Shown piece after piece: positions 36,955-47,760 of a stretch of DNA of 64,000 nt. The notes beneath the pieces were generated by a model that was given only the letters and a program-made list of their open reading frames with translations, did no database searches and was not told where the DNA came from. The stretch comes from Manduca sexta (lineage: Eukaryota > Arthropoda > Insecta > Lepidoptera > Sphingidae). The position numbers and the translations under genes were made by a program. Where the stretch lies: positions 11,292,777-11,356,776 of the forward strand of contig NC_051141.1 in NCBI RefSeq assembly GCF_014839805.1, written 5' to 3'. Each line of letters starts with the position of its first letter. The stretch's first letter is position 1.

Positions 36955-37439
36955 AGAGACCTTAGTCTGGCCGAAATTTATTTGTTAAAAAAAACATTTT
37001 CGTAAAGGTGCTTGTAAGATCTTTATCAACAGTAACAATAGTCTTTACGAAATACATTAACTTTGAGAGACGGACAAACTGCGAGGGGATACCGTTACTG
37101 CTCTAGTTTTGAAAGCCAAAACATTAATAACGTTAATAAGCCTTAAAAAGTTATGCATCTTATAATAGATCTTAAGTCCGTATTTCTGTCACAGCAACAT
37201 AGGCAAAAATGCTCCACTTAAGGCAATACCTCAAGGTCCATTTTCATACATTTTGTTTCACCTTTAATCTGGGTAACTAAACAAGTATTGGCAAGTAAAG
37301 AATTTAAATTCACGTCTAGTTAGTGATTAGTTCTCGCAGTTGAAAGAAAAACGTAAAAATAATTAATAATCATGGATATTTCGGCCTTTAAAATTTAATA
37401 TGACGAAATTTAAAGCTTAGAATCAGGAGACTGACATAG

Positions 37440-37622
37440 GATACTTTTTATCCCGTTCCCGTGGGATGTGACATAAAACGTTGTATAACAAAACGAGATT
37501 TAGTATGAAGATAGTTTAAGACCCTGGGAAGGTTATAGGCTACTGTCCCGGGAAAATTTATAGCGGGACTTATATCCCGGAAAACTTCATCACGCGGGCG
37601 AAGCCGCGAGCAAAAGCTAGTT
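37440..37622 (-). repeat. RTE/SINE-type repeat, minus orientation
   Basis: The right end reads CACGCGGGCGAAGCCGCGAG CAAAAGCTAG, the reverse complement of the family start. ACTGTCCCGGGAAAATTTAT, AGCGGGACTTATATCCCGG and GGAAGGTTATAGGCTAC match the copy at 53090-53225. Confidence 0.85.
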
Positions 37623-37643
37623 ATCATTAAAAATGATTTTTTC

Positions 37644-37703
37644 TTTAATACGTTTCTCTGATGTAAACTGCGCGTTAGTTTTAAATCAGAGAAACGTATT
37701 AAA
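37644..37703. repeat. 18-bp perfect inverted repeat close to the exon 5 splice donor
   Basis: TTTAATACGTTTCTCTGA (37644-37661) and TCAGAGAAACGTATTAAA (37686-37703) are exact reverse complements separated by 24 bases. In the scaffold transcript the stem would begin 40 nt inside intron 5, just downstream of the exon 5 donor. Whether it has any effect on splicing is not shown. Confidence 0.9.
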
Positions 37704-37742
37704 CGCGTTATATCGCAACAACATAACATGTATATAACTTAC

Positions 37743-37914
37743 CCAATGGGCGTTCGAGCGTCTTGCTTGGTGTTCTCACCACGGGCAGTGACGACCTCTG
37801 CTTGCCACCACGTCTGAAGCCCGTGGATGCCGTCTCCACCTCAGACATGATGCCGGGGTCGTCATCGAACAGCAAATTGTTCGCCGGCGGCGGGTAGCCA
37901 CGCGGCAGCGGTGG
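37743..37914 (-). CDS. Sickle-tail/p140Cap-like scaffold, coding exon 5
   Basis: Acceptor CTTTTACTAG, donor CCATTGG|GTAAGT, 57 codons plus one base. It starts PPLPRGYPPPANNLLFDDDP, continues GIMSEVETASTGFRRGGKQR and ends SSLPVVRTPSKTLERPL, with the split Gly completed by exon 6. Pro-rich, then acidic, then basic/Ser-rich: a flexible linker just before the AIP3-like block. SSLPVVRTPSKTLERPLG leading into LxFLQY is typical of the insect members of the family as I know them. RRGGKQRSS and RTPSKT are possible kinase sites (inference). Confidence 0.92.
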
Positions 37915-39417
37915 CTAGTAAAAGATTAACTCATTTTTATTTATTAGAATAATCTTATTACAAGTAGCATATTGTTAAGTTTTAGATGTTTTAGTAAAAC
38001 CGGCATAATGGATGTTAGGGATGATCATTAAAGGCACCACTTTACTGAATAACGTAGAGGGCAAATTGTAAAGTAATTACGTCTCGTCTTTCCCATTAAG
38101 AAAAGTGGACATAATATTGCAAAAAATATTTGCGACGTTTTTGTAGTATAACTTTTATACAAATTACTAGCGTTTACGACTCTGCCCGCGTGAACCAGTA
38201 CCGAAAAAATACCATAAAACTTAAAGGAATCTTAGTCTATTTTAAATTATAACCTTATTGAATATCAAACACACTGTAACGTAACATGTACGTATTGTCC
38301 GGATTCAATTATTTAACTATTTGTAGTTCATATTACAATGGCTGGTAACGCTTAGACAACTCGTCACTAGCTACCTTTTGATAGCAAATGCATGGTAAGC
38401 TAAATTACATTGTTGATATACTAGTGTAATATTAGCTTAGAGGTCATTGTAAAGGTAGTACATCTGTGTGGATTCAATGCGTGGTAGATGTGGCATGGTA
38501 ACCTATTTATTTATTCATATGAAAGGCAAAACCCGTATATGATTTCTTTTTTAATCAATATTGTAACTATGTGCTATTGGGCTTCTTAAATTTTATCTGC
38601 TATGCCAATTGTTATATAAATAAATAAAAGACTATGAAAGTAAACTGCAAAATAATACATACATATAAACTTTAAAAGAATCTTTAAAGTATGAAGGCAA
38701 AAGTAGCTAATACCAAGATTACACATGTGACATCTGTATTACTTAAGTATTTAACAGTGAACCATTTTCGCCAAGAACACGCGGTCTGCGGTTCGTCAAA
38801 AAATTATGACAGACAACTTTACCTACATAAGACTAGAGAACCAATTAGTAAGAGTAACCCCGTCCGGTATTAACTTATTAAGGTGGTCGTTGCTCGCTTG
38901 GAAATCGGTGTTCCTTCGATACGCTAGATGGCGTTAATCTGTCTTCTACTATGGTAGAAAAAGTTTATATTAATATTTTAATGATTGAAAAGTATTAATT
39001 TTTCATGATATTTACAGCTGCCTGTATATTTTTAAGATGTGTGTTACACAGCATTAACAAAGTATGTTCATTTGTTTAATTTATTGTCGCCAACAGATAC
39101 AAACAAGACTCTACCAAGTATATTGTACACACCAGGGGTGGCCAACTTGGTAAGACCCAAGATCTACTTTTCACTGATGATACTCTGTGCGATCTACCAA
39201 GCTACATACATCTTGAAATCTTAAATGAAACAGCATAGTTCAGCATACAATTTATTATTATTTTGATTAAAAAATAATACAAATCGATGCGTGCAGCAGT
39301 TAGTGATTAGGTATGTTGCGCGGTCTGTTCTACGTATTTATATTTTTGACCTATTGTGACGATCGACCGGTTGGCCACCGCCGGTATACACTATATACTC
39401 GTACGCAATGTACCTAG

Positions 39418-39591
39418 CAGTGGCGAAAGGTGAAATTTTCGGAAAGGGAAACCGACGCTACGTATAGATACTAATATGCACAAATGCGGTTTGCAAATCG
39501 TTCGGATGATAATTCGATTTTATATAAATTCTACATAAAAGGAAGCCGGCAGGAACCGGGTTATATGGACCCTTCGCCACGGGTATCTCAA
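39418..39591 (-). mobile_element. hAT-type MITE, internally deleted copy
   Basis: Ends CAGTGGCGAAAGGTGAAATT and GGACCCTTCGCCAC are inverted. The left end equals the reverse complement of the right end of the element at 54751-55296, and AAGCCGGC...TATATGGACCCTTCGCC equals the reverse complement of that element's left end. It is therefore the same family in the opposite orientation, only about 174 bp. The target duplication is not clear here. Confidence 0.7.
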
Positions 39592-39715
39592 TAAAAAAAT
39601 CATTACATGAAATTTGTTAGTATGCTAAAATGTAATTATTAAATGTTTTAGTAATTACTATTATTTTGTATCTTTCCTGCGAGAAATCACGGCATAAACG
39701 CCGGTTCTTTTGGAA

Positions 39716-40370
39716 GGCTTGCGTGGGGACATGGATCCAACACGTAGAGGCCCCTTTAAGATACATTACTCTAGTTGGGGTTTATACACCTTGCAAGTAC
39801 TCTCTCTGTCTGTACTTATGGAAATACAGCCAAAGCAGCGCTTGCAAGATGCAGGGACTATTGCAGAAAAATGGGAATTATACTGGGTCTATGGATGGGA
39901 TCTAGCTGGACTGCTTGCTGGGCTATTAATTGAGACAACGGGACGCCTGCCAATTAAAATGTTCCAATCTTATATATTCAAGGTAGACGCTGACTTGCCC
40001 CCCACTAGATGAGCATCCCATAACTGGCATAAGCCGAGGACGCAACACCGGTGAAGGGGGCTTAAGGGTGTCGAGAGGTGTGCACCGATTTCACCATCGC
40101 GGGTCGCTGTCGCGTCCCGGAGCGGGTTTCCTCGCTATTACGCAGATTGAGCACTTCCACCCCTAGCCGGCCGGTTAAGGCAAGCCAACAGTCAGGAGGT
40201 CTCATTTAGCCCCCGCGGAATCAGTCGGTTCGCCACAAAGCCGCCCCCACGGGCACAAAGCCGCCTCTACGGGCACAAAATCGCCTCTACGGGCACAAAA
40301 CCGCCCCTGCGGGCTTAAAGCCGCCCCTGCGGGCACATAGCCGCCCCTGCGGGGTTGTTATTGTAAATTA
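39716..40370 (+). mobile_element. Retroposon fragment with GC-rich 20-bp tandem array
   Basis: A GC-rich block in an AT-rich intron with an open frame at 39710-40012 (GDMDPTRRGPFKIHYSSWGL ... ending ADLPPTR) that looks like the end of a LINE-encoded protein or an unrelated chance frame. A structured segment follows (AGCCGAGGACGCAACACCGG, GGTCGCTGTCGCGTCCCGGA), then the array 40234-40353. The sharp composition shift and the 3' repeat array resemble a LINE 3' UTR. Left and right limits are approximate and no target duplication was found. Confidence 0.5.
40234..40353. repeat. Six exact-length 20-bp tandem units
   Basis: Units start at 40234, 40254, 40274, 40294, 40314 and 40334 with consensus CACAAAGCCGCCCCTGCGGG. 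The first three units carry CCACGGG or CTACGGG and the last three CTGCGGG, and the units differ by few substitutions. All six are exactly 20 bp, so the array has kept its period. Confidence 0.95.
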
Positions 40371-40490
40371 TTATTGAATAAATTACAACAAGACGTCAAC
40401 GCGATTAATTTGTTAATCATAAATACAACATAAAATTAAAGACAGTAGTAAAATGTTAATTTGTTAGTTAAATTGTCGCTAAATTTGTAC

Positions 40491-40589
40491 CTTTCTCATG
40501 CGTGGGTCTAACAGTCTGTTGTGTCTCATGTCGCGTGGTTTGGTCACCGTCGCATATTCAGGCGTGTTCATCATGCCTCTGTGATTTGG
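40491..40589 (-). CDS. Sickle-tail/p140Cap-like scaffold, coding exon 4
   Basis: Acceptor GCATTCTCCAG, donor AGAAAG|GTACAAA, 33 codons, phase 0 at both ends: PNHRGMMNTPEYATVTKPRD then MRHNRLLDPRMRK. Length is a multiple of three with symmetric phases, so skipping would keep the frame. The donor (GTACAA) is weaker than the others in this gene, which is compatible with alternative inclusion. Three Met-rich, basic segments; PEYATV contains a Tyr in an acidic context that could be a phosphorylation site (inference only). Confidence 0.85.
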
Positions 40590-42289
40590 CTGGAGAATGC
40601 AATAAAAATAATAAAAAACAAAATAAAAACGAAATTGACAAAATAATATATTTCAACTTCGATACTAGATAGTATGTTTTTATTTTACCGACGTAAAAAA
40701 TACTGTGTGCGAACATTAAAAGTGACCTTTAGTTGTATAAATACGGGGATACCTTTGCTTTAATGGGATTTGTTTTTATATTGTATACATTTTCGTATTT
40801 GAAGTTACAAAGCGCCCCAACAAAGACTTTATTTTGTTTCACTTTTAAACAAACACGATAAGATTTTCTGGGCGGAAAGAGGACACGTGGTCTTAGCGTT
40901 TATCCTGAAACTGAAATCAGTTTTCCATTTTATAAGTATAAATATACTATTGAAATTTACTATAAATCGATCATTTAATACAGAATTCTTTTTAATACAC
41001 TTCTCGAGTATGAAGGCGACTAGATTTAAATTTTTAATCAACATACAAAATACAACATTAATAGACCTAAAAGCAAAGGAAAAAATCTAAACTAAAAAAA
41101 AGTGCCAGTACTGAATAAAATCAAATAAATTGACTAAGGAATCGCCACTCGAATATTGCAGGTGCGAATTTTGCGCCTGCAATATTTCACTTTACTCTTA
41201 AAGTACAGGTCAAATTCAGAATTAGCGTGTCGGAAACGGTAGACGAAATATTTCCAATCATTTATCAAACTATGTATTTACAATCAATATCCCTCGAAAT
41301 TATTCCCACGAACAGGTAAATTAATGTAGAAAGATTGGGGACAATGAATAGGATCCAATCCATAGTATGGTCGAAAATAGCCGACTATGCCAAATTAGTT
41401 CTAGTCTATAAGGTCTATTTTTTCCATCAGTAAAAACGTCTTAGTCAAAATACGTTGAGTTGAACTTTTTATTAACAAAATCAAAAATATAATATCAATA
41501 AGCAAAAATATTATATATCGATGAAACATACGATTTAAACTTCAGTCTTCACTATTTCAAAAGTGTAATTTTGTGGGCTAGATCCTTATTGCGTATCTAC
41601 GTCCAATTACGAACAGATTTAAAAATTATTATTGAACCATAAAATACGCGGAAAATATGTCATTTAACTTTATTTGTGAGATTTTGGTAAGGCAGGAGCC
41701 ACAGAATTTTTCCTACCCCACCTGCTCTATCTCAATTCAAGGTGGCGGCACAAAACACTTCCGGACTCATGCTGGAGAAACGATTTAATAAAGTTTTAAA
41801 GAAAGGCGCTTGACAAATTTCTTCAAAATTTCTCATTTATAATACGGTAGCGTAGATTATATTTGTTAGTCAGTTTGTTTAAACGGATATTATACAAAGT
41901 TAATCATATTTCTAAATTTCATCAAAGTTTTTAACTACTTATTATAACTACTTATAAAGAAACTTGGAAGTTTTAAATTAATTAATTAGAACTTTAATAT
42001 GCTAAGCATATTATTATTTTCAAATTAAGAGTCTGTTTGATATAAGTCTTAGTTGGCTATTATCGCTAAACACTGGGATAAACAACAGAATTGGAAACCC
42101 ATGTTGAAGCTACCCAAATGGATTATAAAATTTGCATTAAAGTTGAACTGCCGACATAATATGATCTACCCTAAAATCCTCCATTATCACGTTAATTCGG
42201 TATAATTTGTCAAACAGGTTGACATATTAACACGAAGGCAATAACATTTTTGATGGTAGAACTGGAAACGATTCCAAAATTACGAAGTA

Positions 42290-42420
42290 ACAGTAAACAA
42301 TATCGGAACACACCAGTGACTACACTCTGCTGTTAGACGGAAGAAAAAGATATTACGGTGGTATTATCTACCCAGGCGGACTCTCACATATGAAAGACCT
42401 ACCTCCAGTGCGTTATACTT
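42290..42420 (+). repeat. Interspersed repeat, copy 1 of a pair
   Basis: CCAGTGACTACACTCTGCTG, GGAAGAAAAAGATATTACGG, TGGTATTATCTACCCAGGCG and GACTCTCACATATGAAAGAC match, in order, the segment 47655-47760 (ACAGTGACTACAAGCTGATG, GCAGAAATAGACATTGCGG, CCCAGGCGGACTCTCACATA). Direct orientation, non-coding. Confidence 0.7.
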
Positions 42421-42929
42421 ATAGCTTGAAATGCGAAATTATTGGCGTTTCAGTGCATTGGCTGTTTTGTTATATATATACTTCTTAAAGTACTTAATCT
42501 TTCTCGGAACCGCGTTATACCAATCTCATATGCCCACAATATAATACCACGACGACTGAAACCTACGACATTTTAATCGAAACTAGTCTAATTCCAAATT
42601 TCACCACAAAATAAATAAATTGTCGAGGTGCGATACGGACTCGTATGATCTAGATAGAGTAATTAAAAACTCAATTCTACAACGTAAAAGGCAGCGTGGC
42701 CGTGAATTTCATTAATAAAACAAACTGAATCTCTGTCCGACACTGTCCGGACTGTCTACTCACTCTGTGTCAACACACTGCACTCCACACCGCAAGTTCA
42801 AATGAAAACCCCCAACTCGAGGTTAGAACGTATTGAATGTAAAAGGATATTGATTTCGAACCCCTGAACCAAACCCATGCTATCGGAAATATTTGTTTTG
42901 TGCAATTTTATTGGAACATTGATAATGTC

Positions 42930-43900
42930 TATTGTATATGGTTAATATTATATCGGTAATGATATTCATTTTTCATAACTTGTGTCTTCGGTTTAGTTAT
43001 TTGTAGTATTTGTCGTCTGCGTATTACATTATTTATGTGAGTTGATAATACACATCTCCTTTTAGTTCTTGTACTAGGTGTTTGTGTTATTTTTAGGCTA
43101 ATCTCAATGGCATTAAGTATTTTTTCATAATATTCTTGTAAAGTGTCTGTGTTTTGACAATTATGTAGCATGGCATGGGAACAGCGGTGTAGAGATTTTT
43201 TGTTGATTGTAATACAATCGTAGCTCTTACAAGTCTGTGGTCTGAAGGGTAAGCTAAGTTTAGAGCCTGCACATTGGGATCATTCCTGTAAATGTTAGGT
43301 ATGATATAATCTAATTTATTTTTCGTGGTACCATTAGAGCATCTCCAGGTTCATGTTTGTGTGTTCGTCTTTTTGAAAAAAAAATTCATGATACATAAGT
43401 TATTCTCATATGCAAAGTCGATGAGCCTGTCACCTCTTATGTTTCTTTTGCCATAGCCGTGTTTTCTCATAATTTGTTTGTGATCAGATTCTGGTTGACA
43501 AATTTTGGCATTAATGTCTTCCATGATTATTAGATAGTTCTAGCAACCGAGATTAAGACGACAGAATTCGGTCATTGAAACGTTGCTTTGTATAGAAATT
43601 TGGGGTCATGTTTTGTGTCGGGTTGTCTAATCATAACTTCATTTACTTTCTCTGGAAGGTGTCGGTCCTTAACTCTCGCGGGGACCAGCCGTACCTGAAG
43701 TGGAGACGGATTTGGGGCTAGTTGCTACTGTGAGACGTATTTTATTGTCGCTGTTTCTGTTTGTTTTAGGTTTAGGTGTAAGAAAACTTGTTATATTTTC
43801 AGTCTTGTTTTTCTCAACTGGGTGGATTTTGGTAGAGTTTGAGTCGATGGGTCGATTTAGTTCCGGAGATGCTGACATTGTTCTTTTTTTCGTTTTTAAA
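42930..43900 (-). pseudogene. Degraded LINE endonuclease region (RTE-like)
   Basis: Reading the minus strand gives, with frameshifts, RLIDFAYEN-type sequence near 43410-43435, then LDYIIPNIYRNDPNVQALN followed by LAYPSDHRLVRATIVLQ (about 43320-43195). SDHRLV is the catalytic SDH motif of apurinic-like LINE endonucleases. The run continues into an open stretch ending near 42930. A Ser/Pro/Lys-rich frame at 43878-43669 could be its upstream part. No reverse-transcriptase segment follows, so only the 5' portion of the element survives. Several stops and frameshifts make it non-functional. Confidence 0.65.
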
Positions 43901-44661
43901 TAACATTAATAGTTGTTTCCTTGTCTATTTCCTTTTTATCTAGAATAATTCGTTTATCAAATTTTAATACAGCTTTCTTACCATTTTCTTTTTTCATTTT
44001 AAGTTGTTGTAGGAGTTCTTTGCGTCAAATGATCTTGAGGAAAGTCCTCTTGGAAATAATATGATTTTCCTTTTAACCTATTTTTTGTTTTTGAGAACTT
44101 GATTTTTTTTTTATTTTAGTATGGGTCACTAGTAGAGGTCTAACATTTTACCCATTCCTGTCTAGTATTCTAGAAGTTATTGTTATTTCTTCTTGCATTT
44201 TAATCATCTGTGATTTTTGATATTTTAATTCGTATTAGATACTTTTCAAGATATCCATAATTTTTTCCATCTTGAAGTTGTTTAAATAAAGAACCGAAGA
44301 AAGTAACATTTTTGATTTTCTTGTAGATCTAGAGAATCACGATAGATGATGCTACTTGTCTTCTGATTTGAGAGTATCATCGCCGTCAATGGAGAATATA
44401 GTATAGTGCAACACTAGATTCATACCTTTTTACCACTACTCCCAAAAGATGGCGCTGAATGCAAGTTTGATATCGGTAAGGAAATAAATATGCTGCGGTT
44501 AGTAGCCTTATTGACAGTGAAATAGTAATACTCTCAGAACAAGATGCTTGTCATTGTTCTGAGGTAATACTGCTTTTAGTTTACGGAATGTTTGATGTTA
44601 CTCTCTAATTATTCAGTAGATGGCGATAAATGTGACTTCTCGTCTGTCCAATTTTATATAT

Positions 44662-44933
44662 TAGTCTACAAGTTGACCCGACAGACATTGTCCCGTTTTA
44701 ACTATGAATTATTTGCAGCGCGCAATTTGTCAATCGCTGACAGTTATTTCAAGCAATTGACAGTTATATAAAATTAATATTTTCCGCGCTATTTTTAATT
44801 TTCTTATTCAAAAGAACTTTCTTCTGGCAATAACAAACACAACAACAAAAAAATTGTGAAATCTGTCCAGCCGTTCACGCGTGATGGCGTGACCGAGAGA
44901 GATAGGGATTCATTTTTATGTATACATATAGAT
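44662..44933. mobile_element. Inverted diverged copy of the short element at 27514-27775
   Basis: GACCCGACAGACATTGTCCC, AACTATGAATTATTTGCAGC, ATTGACAGTTATATAAAATT, CACGCGTGATGGCGTGACC and GATAGGGATTCATTTTTATG pair, in reversed order and as reverse complements, with the segments of 27514-27775. No protein frame. Confidence 0.75.
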
Positions 44934-45334
44934 TGATGTTTTTGTCAACGTTGAGCATTCTTGGTAGTTGTTTTAAAGGTTAGATTTTTTGTTTACTTGT
45001 TCTATTTGTTACTCACTGTTCTTGATATTATGGTAGCATGAAATGGTGAAAGTTTCGTAGACCAGAAGTTAAACAGCGAATAGCATCCTATTTAATCTGT
45101 GTTACACCGTATTTTTTTCTTCAGCCAGCCTCACACTTTTTGCTTGAATTACGTCCAATAAAACATGTAAGAAGTTAGTTCACTTGTATCACTGATCGCA
45201 TTAATTGTCTATTGTTCTATTAAGTAACCACCACCGAAAAAACTCACCTTTGACTGCTTATTATAAAATTGTTTTATTCGAGAGTTTTGAAAAACACCTG
45301 TTGATCGCGCAGCGGCGCCCTGTCTACCAATAAG

Positions 45335-46129
45335 ATCTATCTACCAATTATGAATTTAATTTTTACGCTAATATCATTTAAATAATAATAGTAATAGTAA
45401 TCTGTATAGTTGAGTATGTGTAGTATGAATATAAATTTCTGCTAATGAGTATATTCGTTCATGAAATATGGGTTTACATGGCTGATGCACTCACTCGATA
45501 ATGTGTAGAGACAAAATTATCTGCAGCGTGTCAGTACCAGTTAAGCTTTGTAAGAACAAGAACAAAGCTAAAAGCTTACTGTCGTTGTTTTTCACCTTTT
45601 ATGTTAATTTAATATTTACAAAACAGATTTCTAAAAATCAATCTTATGTAATTTCGGTCTGTAAGAGAAACATCAAGACGCAGACTTTGTCTATAATATA
45701 AAATAAGTAAAAACTACTGTACATTTAATTTAAAGAAACTTTCAACAAGCATTAAATAGACATAAAATATGAGTTATTCGTTTTAATAGCTTTGTGAAAT
45801 TTATTAAATTAGTTTTCATTTTGGTATTTTTTTTTTTTTTATTAAAACACCCACGTTAATTATATTATTAACTTTATTTATGATAATCTTAGAAATGCCT
45901 ACCCAAATAAATAGTCAATACATACATATATGTATGGATCATTATTAAATATATCGATACCTTTAGAAATGTCAGTGGTAAAGCCTTAATACAAACTGAT
46001 GCTATCTACCGTGCAATAGATAAAGCATTTTCTAATTTATTTGACATAGCCGTTTTGCTATTTCGCGGTAGATTGACTACAGCATGTGCGCAAAATTTTT
46101 GCATGAAAATCTTCTCAGTGTCCGCTCTA
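45335..46129 (+). repeat. Long interspersed repeat of unknown type, copy 2
   Basis: Direct-orientation partner of 26830-27851, lacking the nested insert of that copy. Its right end stops at GTCCGCTCTA, the exact base where the mariner element begins. Beyond that point the sequences after the mariner and after copy 1 no longer align, so the TA may coincide with, or lie very near, the repeat's end. Confidence 0.75.
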
Positions 46130-47046
46130 TGAGGTGTGTTCAAAAAGTATCGCGAATTTTGAATTTTTGCGGGTTACGTATATTCGAATTTCGATTTTTT
46201 TGTGTTGTTTTGATTGTTTTTGTCTCTATGTCACTTATGCTGACAAGTTAGGCCATTTTGAATGTTCAGTTAATTGTTGACAGCTGCTTTACTTGCACGT
46301 GTTTTGGTTCGTCTTTGATTTTCGAAACAGCAGCGCATGAACATTGCTAATGAGATGTTGGAATCTGTCCGCGACGACCCGAATTTGCTCCAGAGGGTCA
46401 TAACTGGTGACGAATCGTGGGTTTATGGTTATGATGTGGAAACCAAAGCTCAATCATCTCAATGGAAGCTGCCGCACGAACCAAGACCGAAAAAAGCACG
46501 CCAAGTTCGGTCGAATGTGAAAGTTTTGCTTACAATTTTCTTTGATTGCCGGGGCGTGGTGCATCATGAGTTCTTGCCACAGGGTAGAACGGTGAATAAG
46601 GAATATTACCTGCAAGTTATGCGCAACTTGCGCGAGGCAATCCGCCAGAAACGCCCGAATTTGTGGAAAAACAAAAATTGGCTTTTGCACCACGATAACG
46701 CACCTGCTCACACATCGCTGCTTGTACGCGACTTCTTGGCCAAAAACAACACACTAGAATGATACCGCAGCCACCCTGTGACTTTTTTTGTTCCCGAAAC
46801 TGAAGAGGCCCATGAAAGGACGACGCTACGCCACGATTGACGAGATAAAGACGGCATCGAAGGAGGAGCTTAACAAGATACAAAAAAAATGATTTTTTGA
46901 AGTGCTTCGAAGATTGGAAAAAACTTTGGCACAAGTGTATAATATCCCAGGGGGATTACTTTGAAGGGGACAAAATAGATATTCAGGAATAAATAAATAA
47001 TTTTTGAAAATACACAAAATTCGCGATACTTTTTGAACAAACTATG
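46130..47046 (+). mobile_element. mariner-family element, internally deleted, between TA dinucleotides
   Basis: Terminal inverted repeats share TTCAAAAAGTATCGCGAATT (left from about 46139, right ending about 47034, inverted). TA lies at both borders (46128-46129 and 47047-47048). At 917 bp it is shorter than the about 1.3 kb of full mariner elements. The missing part is the N-terminal DNA-binding half of the transposase: only about 200 bp separate the left end from mid-protein sequence. The remaining catalytic part is described in the next entry. Confidence 0.92.
46337..46990 (+). pseudogene. mariner transposase, C-terminal catalytic part, broken
   Basis: The first frame (46337-46762, 141 codons) holds ITGDESWVYGYDVETKAQSS with the first catalytic Asp, and LLHHDNAPAHTS with the second. 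After 46762 the protein continues only across frameshifts: CDFF (third Asp of the mariner DD34D triad), RPMKGRRYATIDEIKTASK, EELNKIQ and GDYFEGDKIDI. A few codons before CDFF are lost and a premature stop precedes it. The DNA-binding domain is absent, so this copy cannot encode an active enzyme, but its ends could still be used by a related transposase. Confidence 0.9.
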
Positions 47047-47099
47047 TATATACATATATACATACATATATGATAAAAATATTTTAGAACTCTTTGAGA

Positions 47100-47257
47100 G
47101 TTAGTTACAATGGATTCCAACTCTTCAAAAGCATTTTTCGCGACATCCTTTGTCAACTAATTAATTCAAAGTCGTTTAGGTTGAAGGGATCTCATGCTTC
47201 ACGCAATCGTCTTCGTCGCAGCTTCCTTGCCGAGCTACTAGCAGTACTTATTATCAT
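47100..47257 (-). pseudogene. PIF/Harbinger-like transposase N-terminal remnant
   Basis: The minus strand reads ARKLRRRRLREA, stop, DPFNLNDFELIS, stop, QRMSRK, then after a one-base shift NAFEELESIVTN. The arrangement RRRxLRxxSxPFxLxDxxF followed by a short basic loop and an aliphatic helix is typical of the start of Harbinger/HARBI1-like nucleases. Two stops and a frameshift show it is dead. It directly follows the mariner element. Family assignment is by pattern only. Confidence 0.4.
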
Positions 47258-47654
47258 GCTGTATACATTCGAAAAATTCGTATTCATAGGCCAACTTAAG
47301 CCACGCCACATTCATAATAATTATGCGTTCTTTTTTAATGAGATACCGTTACAACACACATCACTTAGACAATTACGCACCTTTTTTATATACTTTTCAA
47401 GAATATATCAACTAAACGAAAAATAATGTTTAAATAGTCTTGGAAAAGCAAATTTATAACACTGACTTATTTGACATGTTTGTCATTGCTGTTAGATAAA
47501 AACAATATTACTTTCTGTCAAAAAACACTTCATGATACGGTATTGAATGAATTATTTACATAAACGCGACACAAATCTGCTCAATAAGTAAGGTTGTAAT
47601 ATTACTGCTATAAGAGATGGTAGTAAGGCTGCAGTAATTACACTGACTACAATG

Positions 47655-47760
47655 TCATTCAAAACGGAACACAACAGTGACTACAAGCTGATGCATGGCG
47701 GCAGAAATAGACATTGCGGTGGTACCCCAGGCGGACTCTCACATATGAAAGACTACCATT
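47655..47760 (+). repeat. Interspersed repeat, copy 2 of a pair
   Basis: Partner of 42290-42420, sharing AGTGACTACA, the TA/CA-TTGCGGTGGTA region and CCCAGGCGGACTCTCACATA. The copies are about 5.3 kb apart in the same intron and direct in orientation. Confidence 0.7.

Larger units (their letters stand above)
30735..37742 (-). other. Intron 5 of the scaffold gene
   Basis: 7.0 kb of mainly AT-rich sequence. It contains a C13 tract near 32561-32573, RTE-like pieces at 33640-34195, a minimal retroposon tail at 36397-36476, a palindrome at 36905-36954, an RTE-like repeat at 37440-37622 and a hairpin at 37644-37703. The interval 31000-33600 shows nothing supportable. Confidence 0.7.
37915..40490 (-). 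other. Intron 4 of the scaffold gene
   Basis: 2.6 kb holding a diverged RTE-like start near 38165-38210 (CTCTGCCCGCGTGAACC), a hAT-type MITE at 39418-39591 and a retroposon with a 20-bp tandem array at about 39716-40370. A CTAGATGGCG motif is at 38924-38933. No other feature supported. Confidence 0.65.

Noticed and set aside
39710..40012. 100-codon frame in the intron 4 retroposon
   Set aside because: No match recognised to reverse transcriptase or endonuclease motifs and it directly precedes a structured, repeat-rich 3' region; kept only as part of the mobile-element entry.
44400..46130. Direct/inverted repeat cluster considered as a segmental duplication of 26.8-27.9 kb
   Set aside because: The order and orientation of the parts differ (one element inverted, the other direct), so independent insertions explain it better than duplication of a block.
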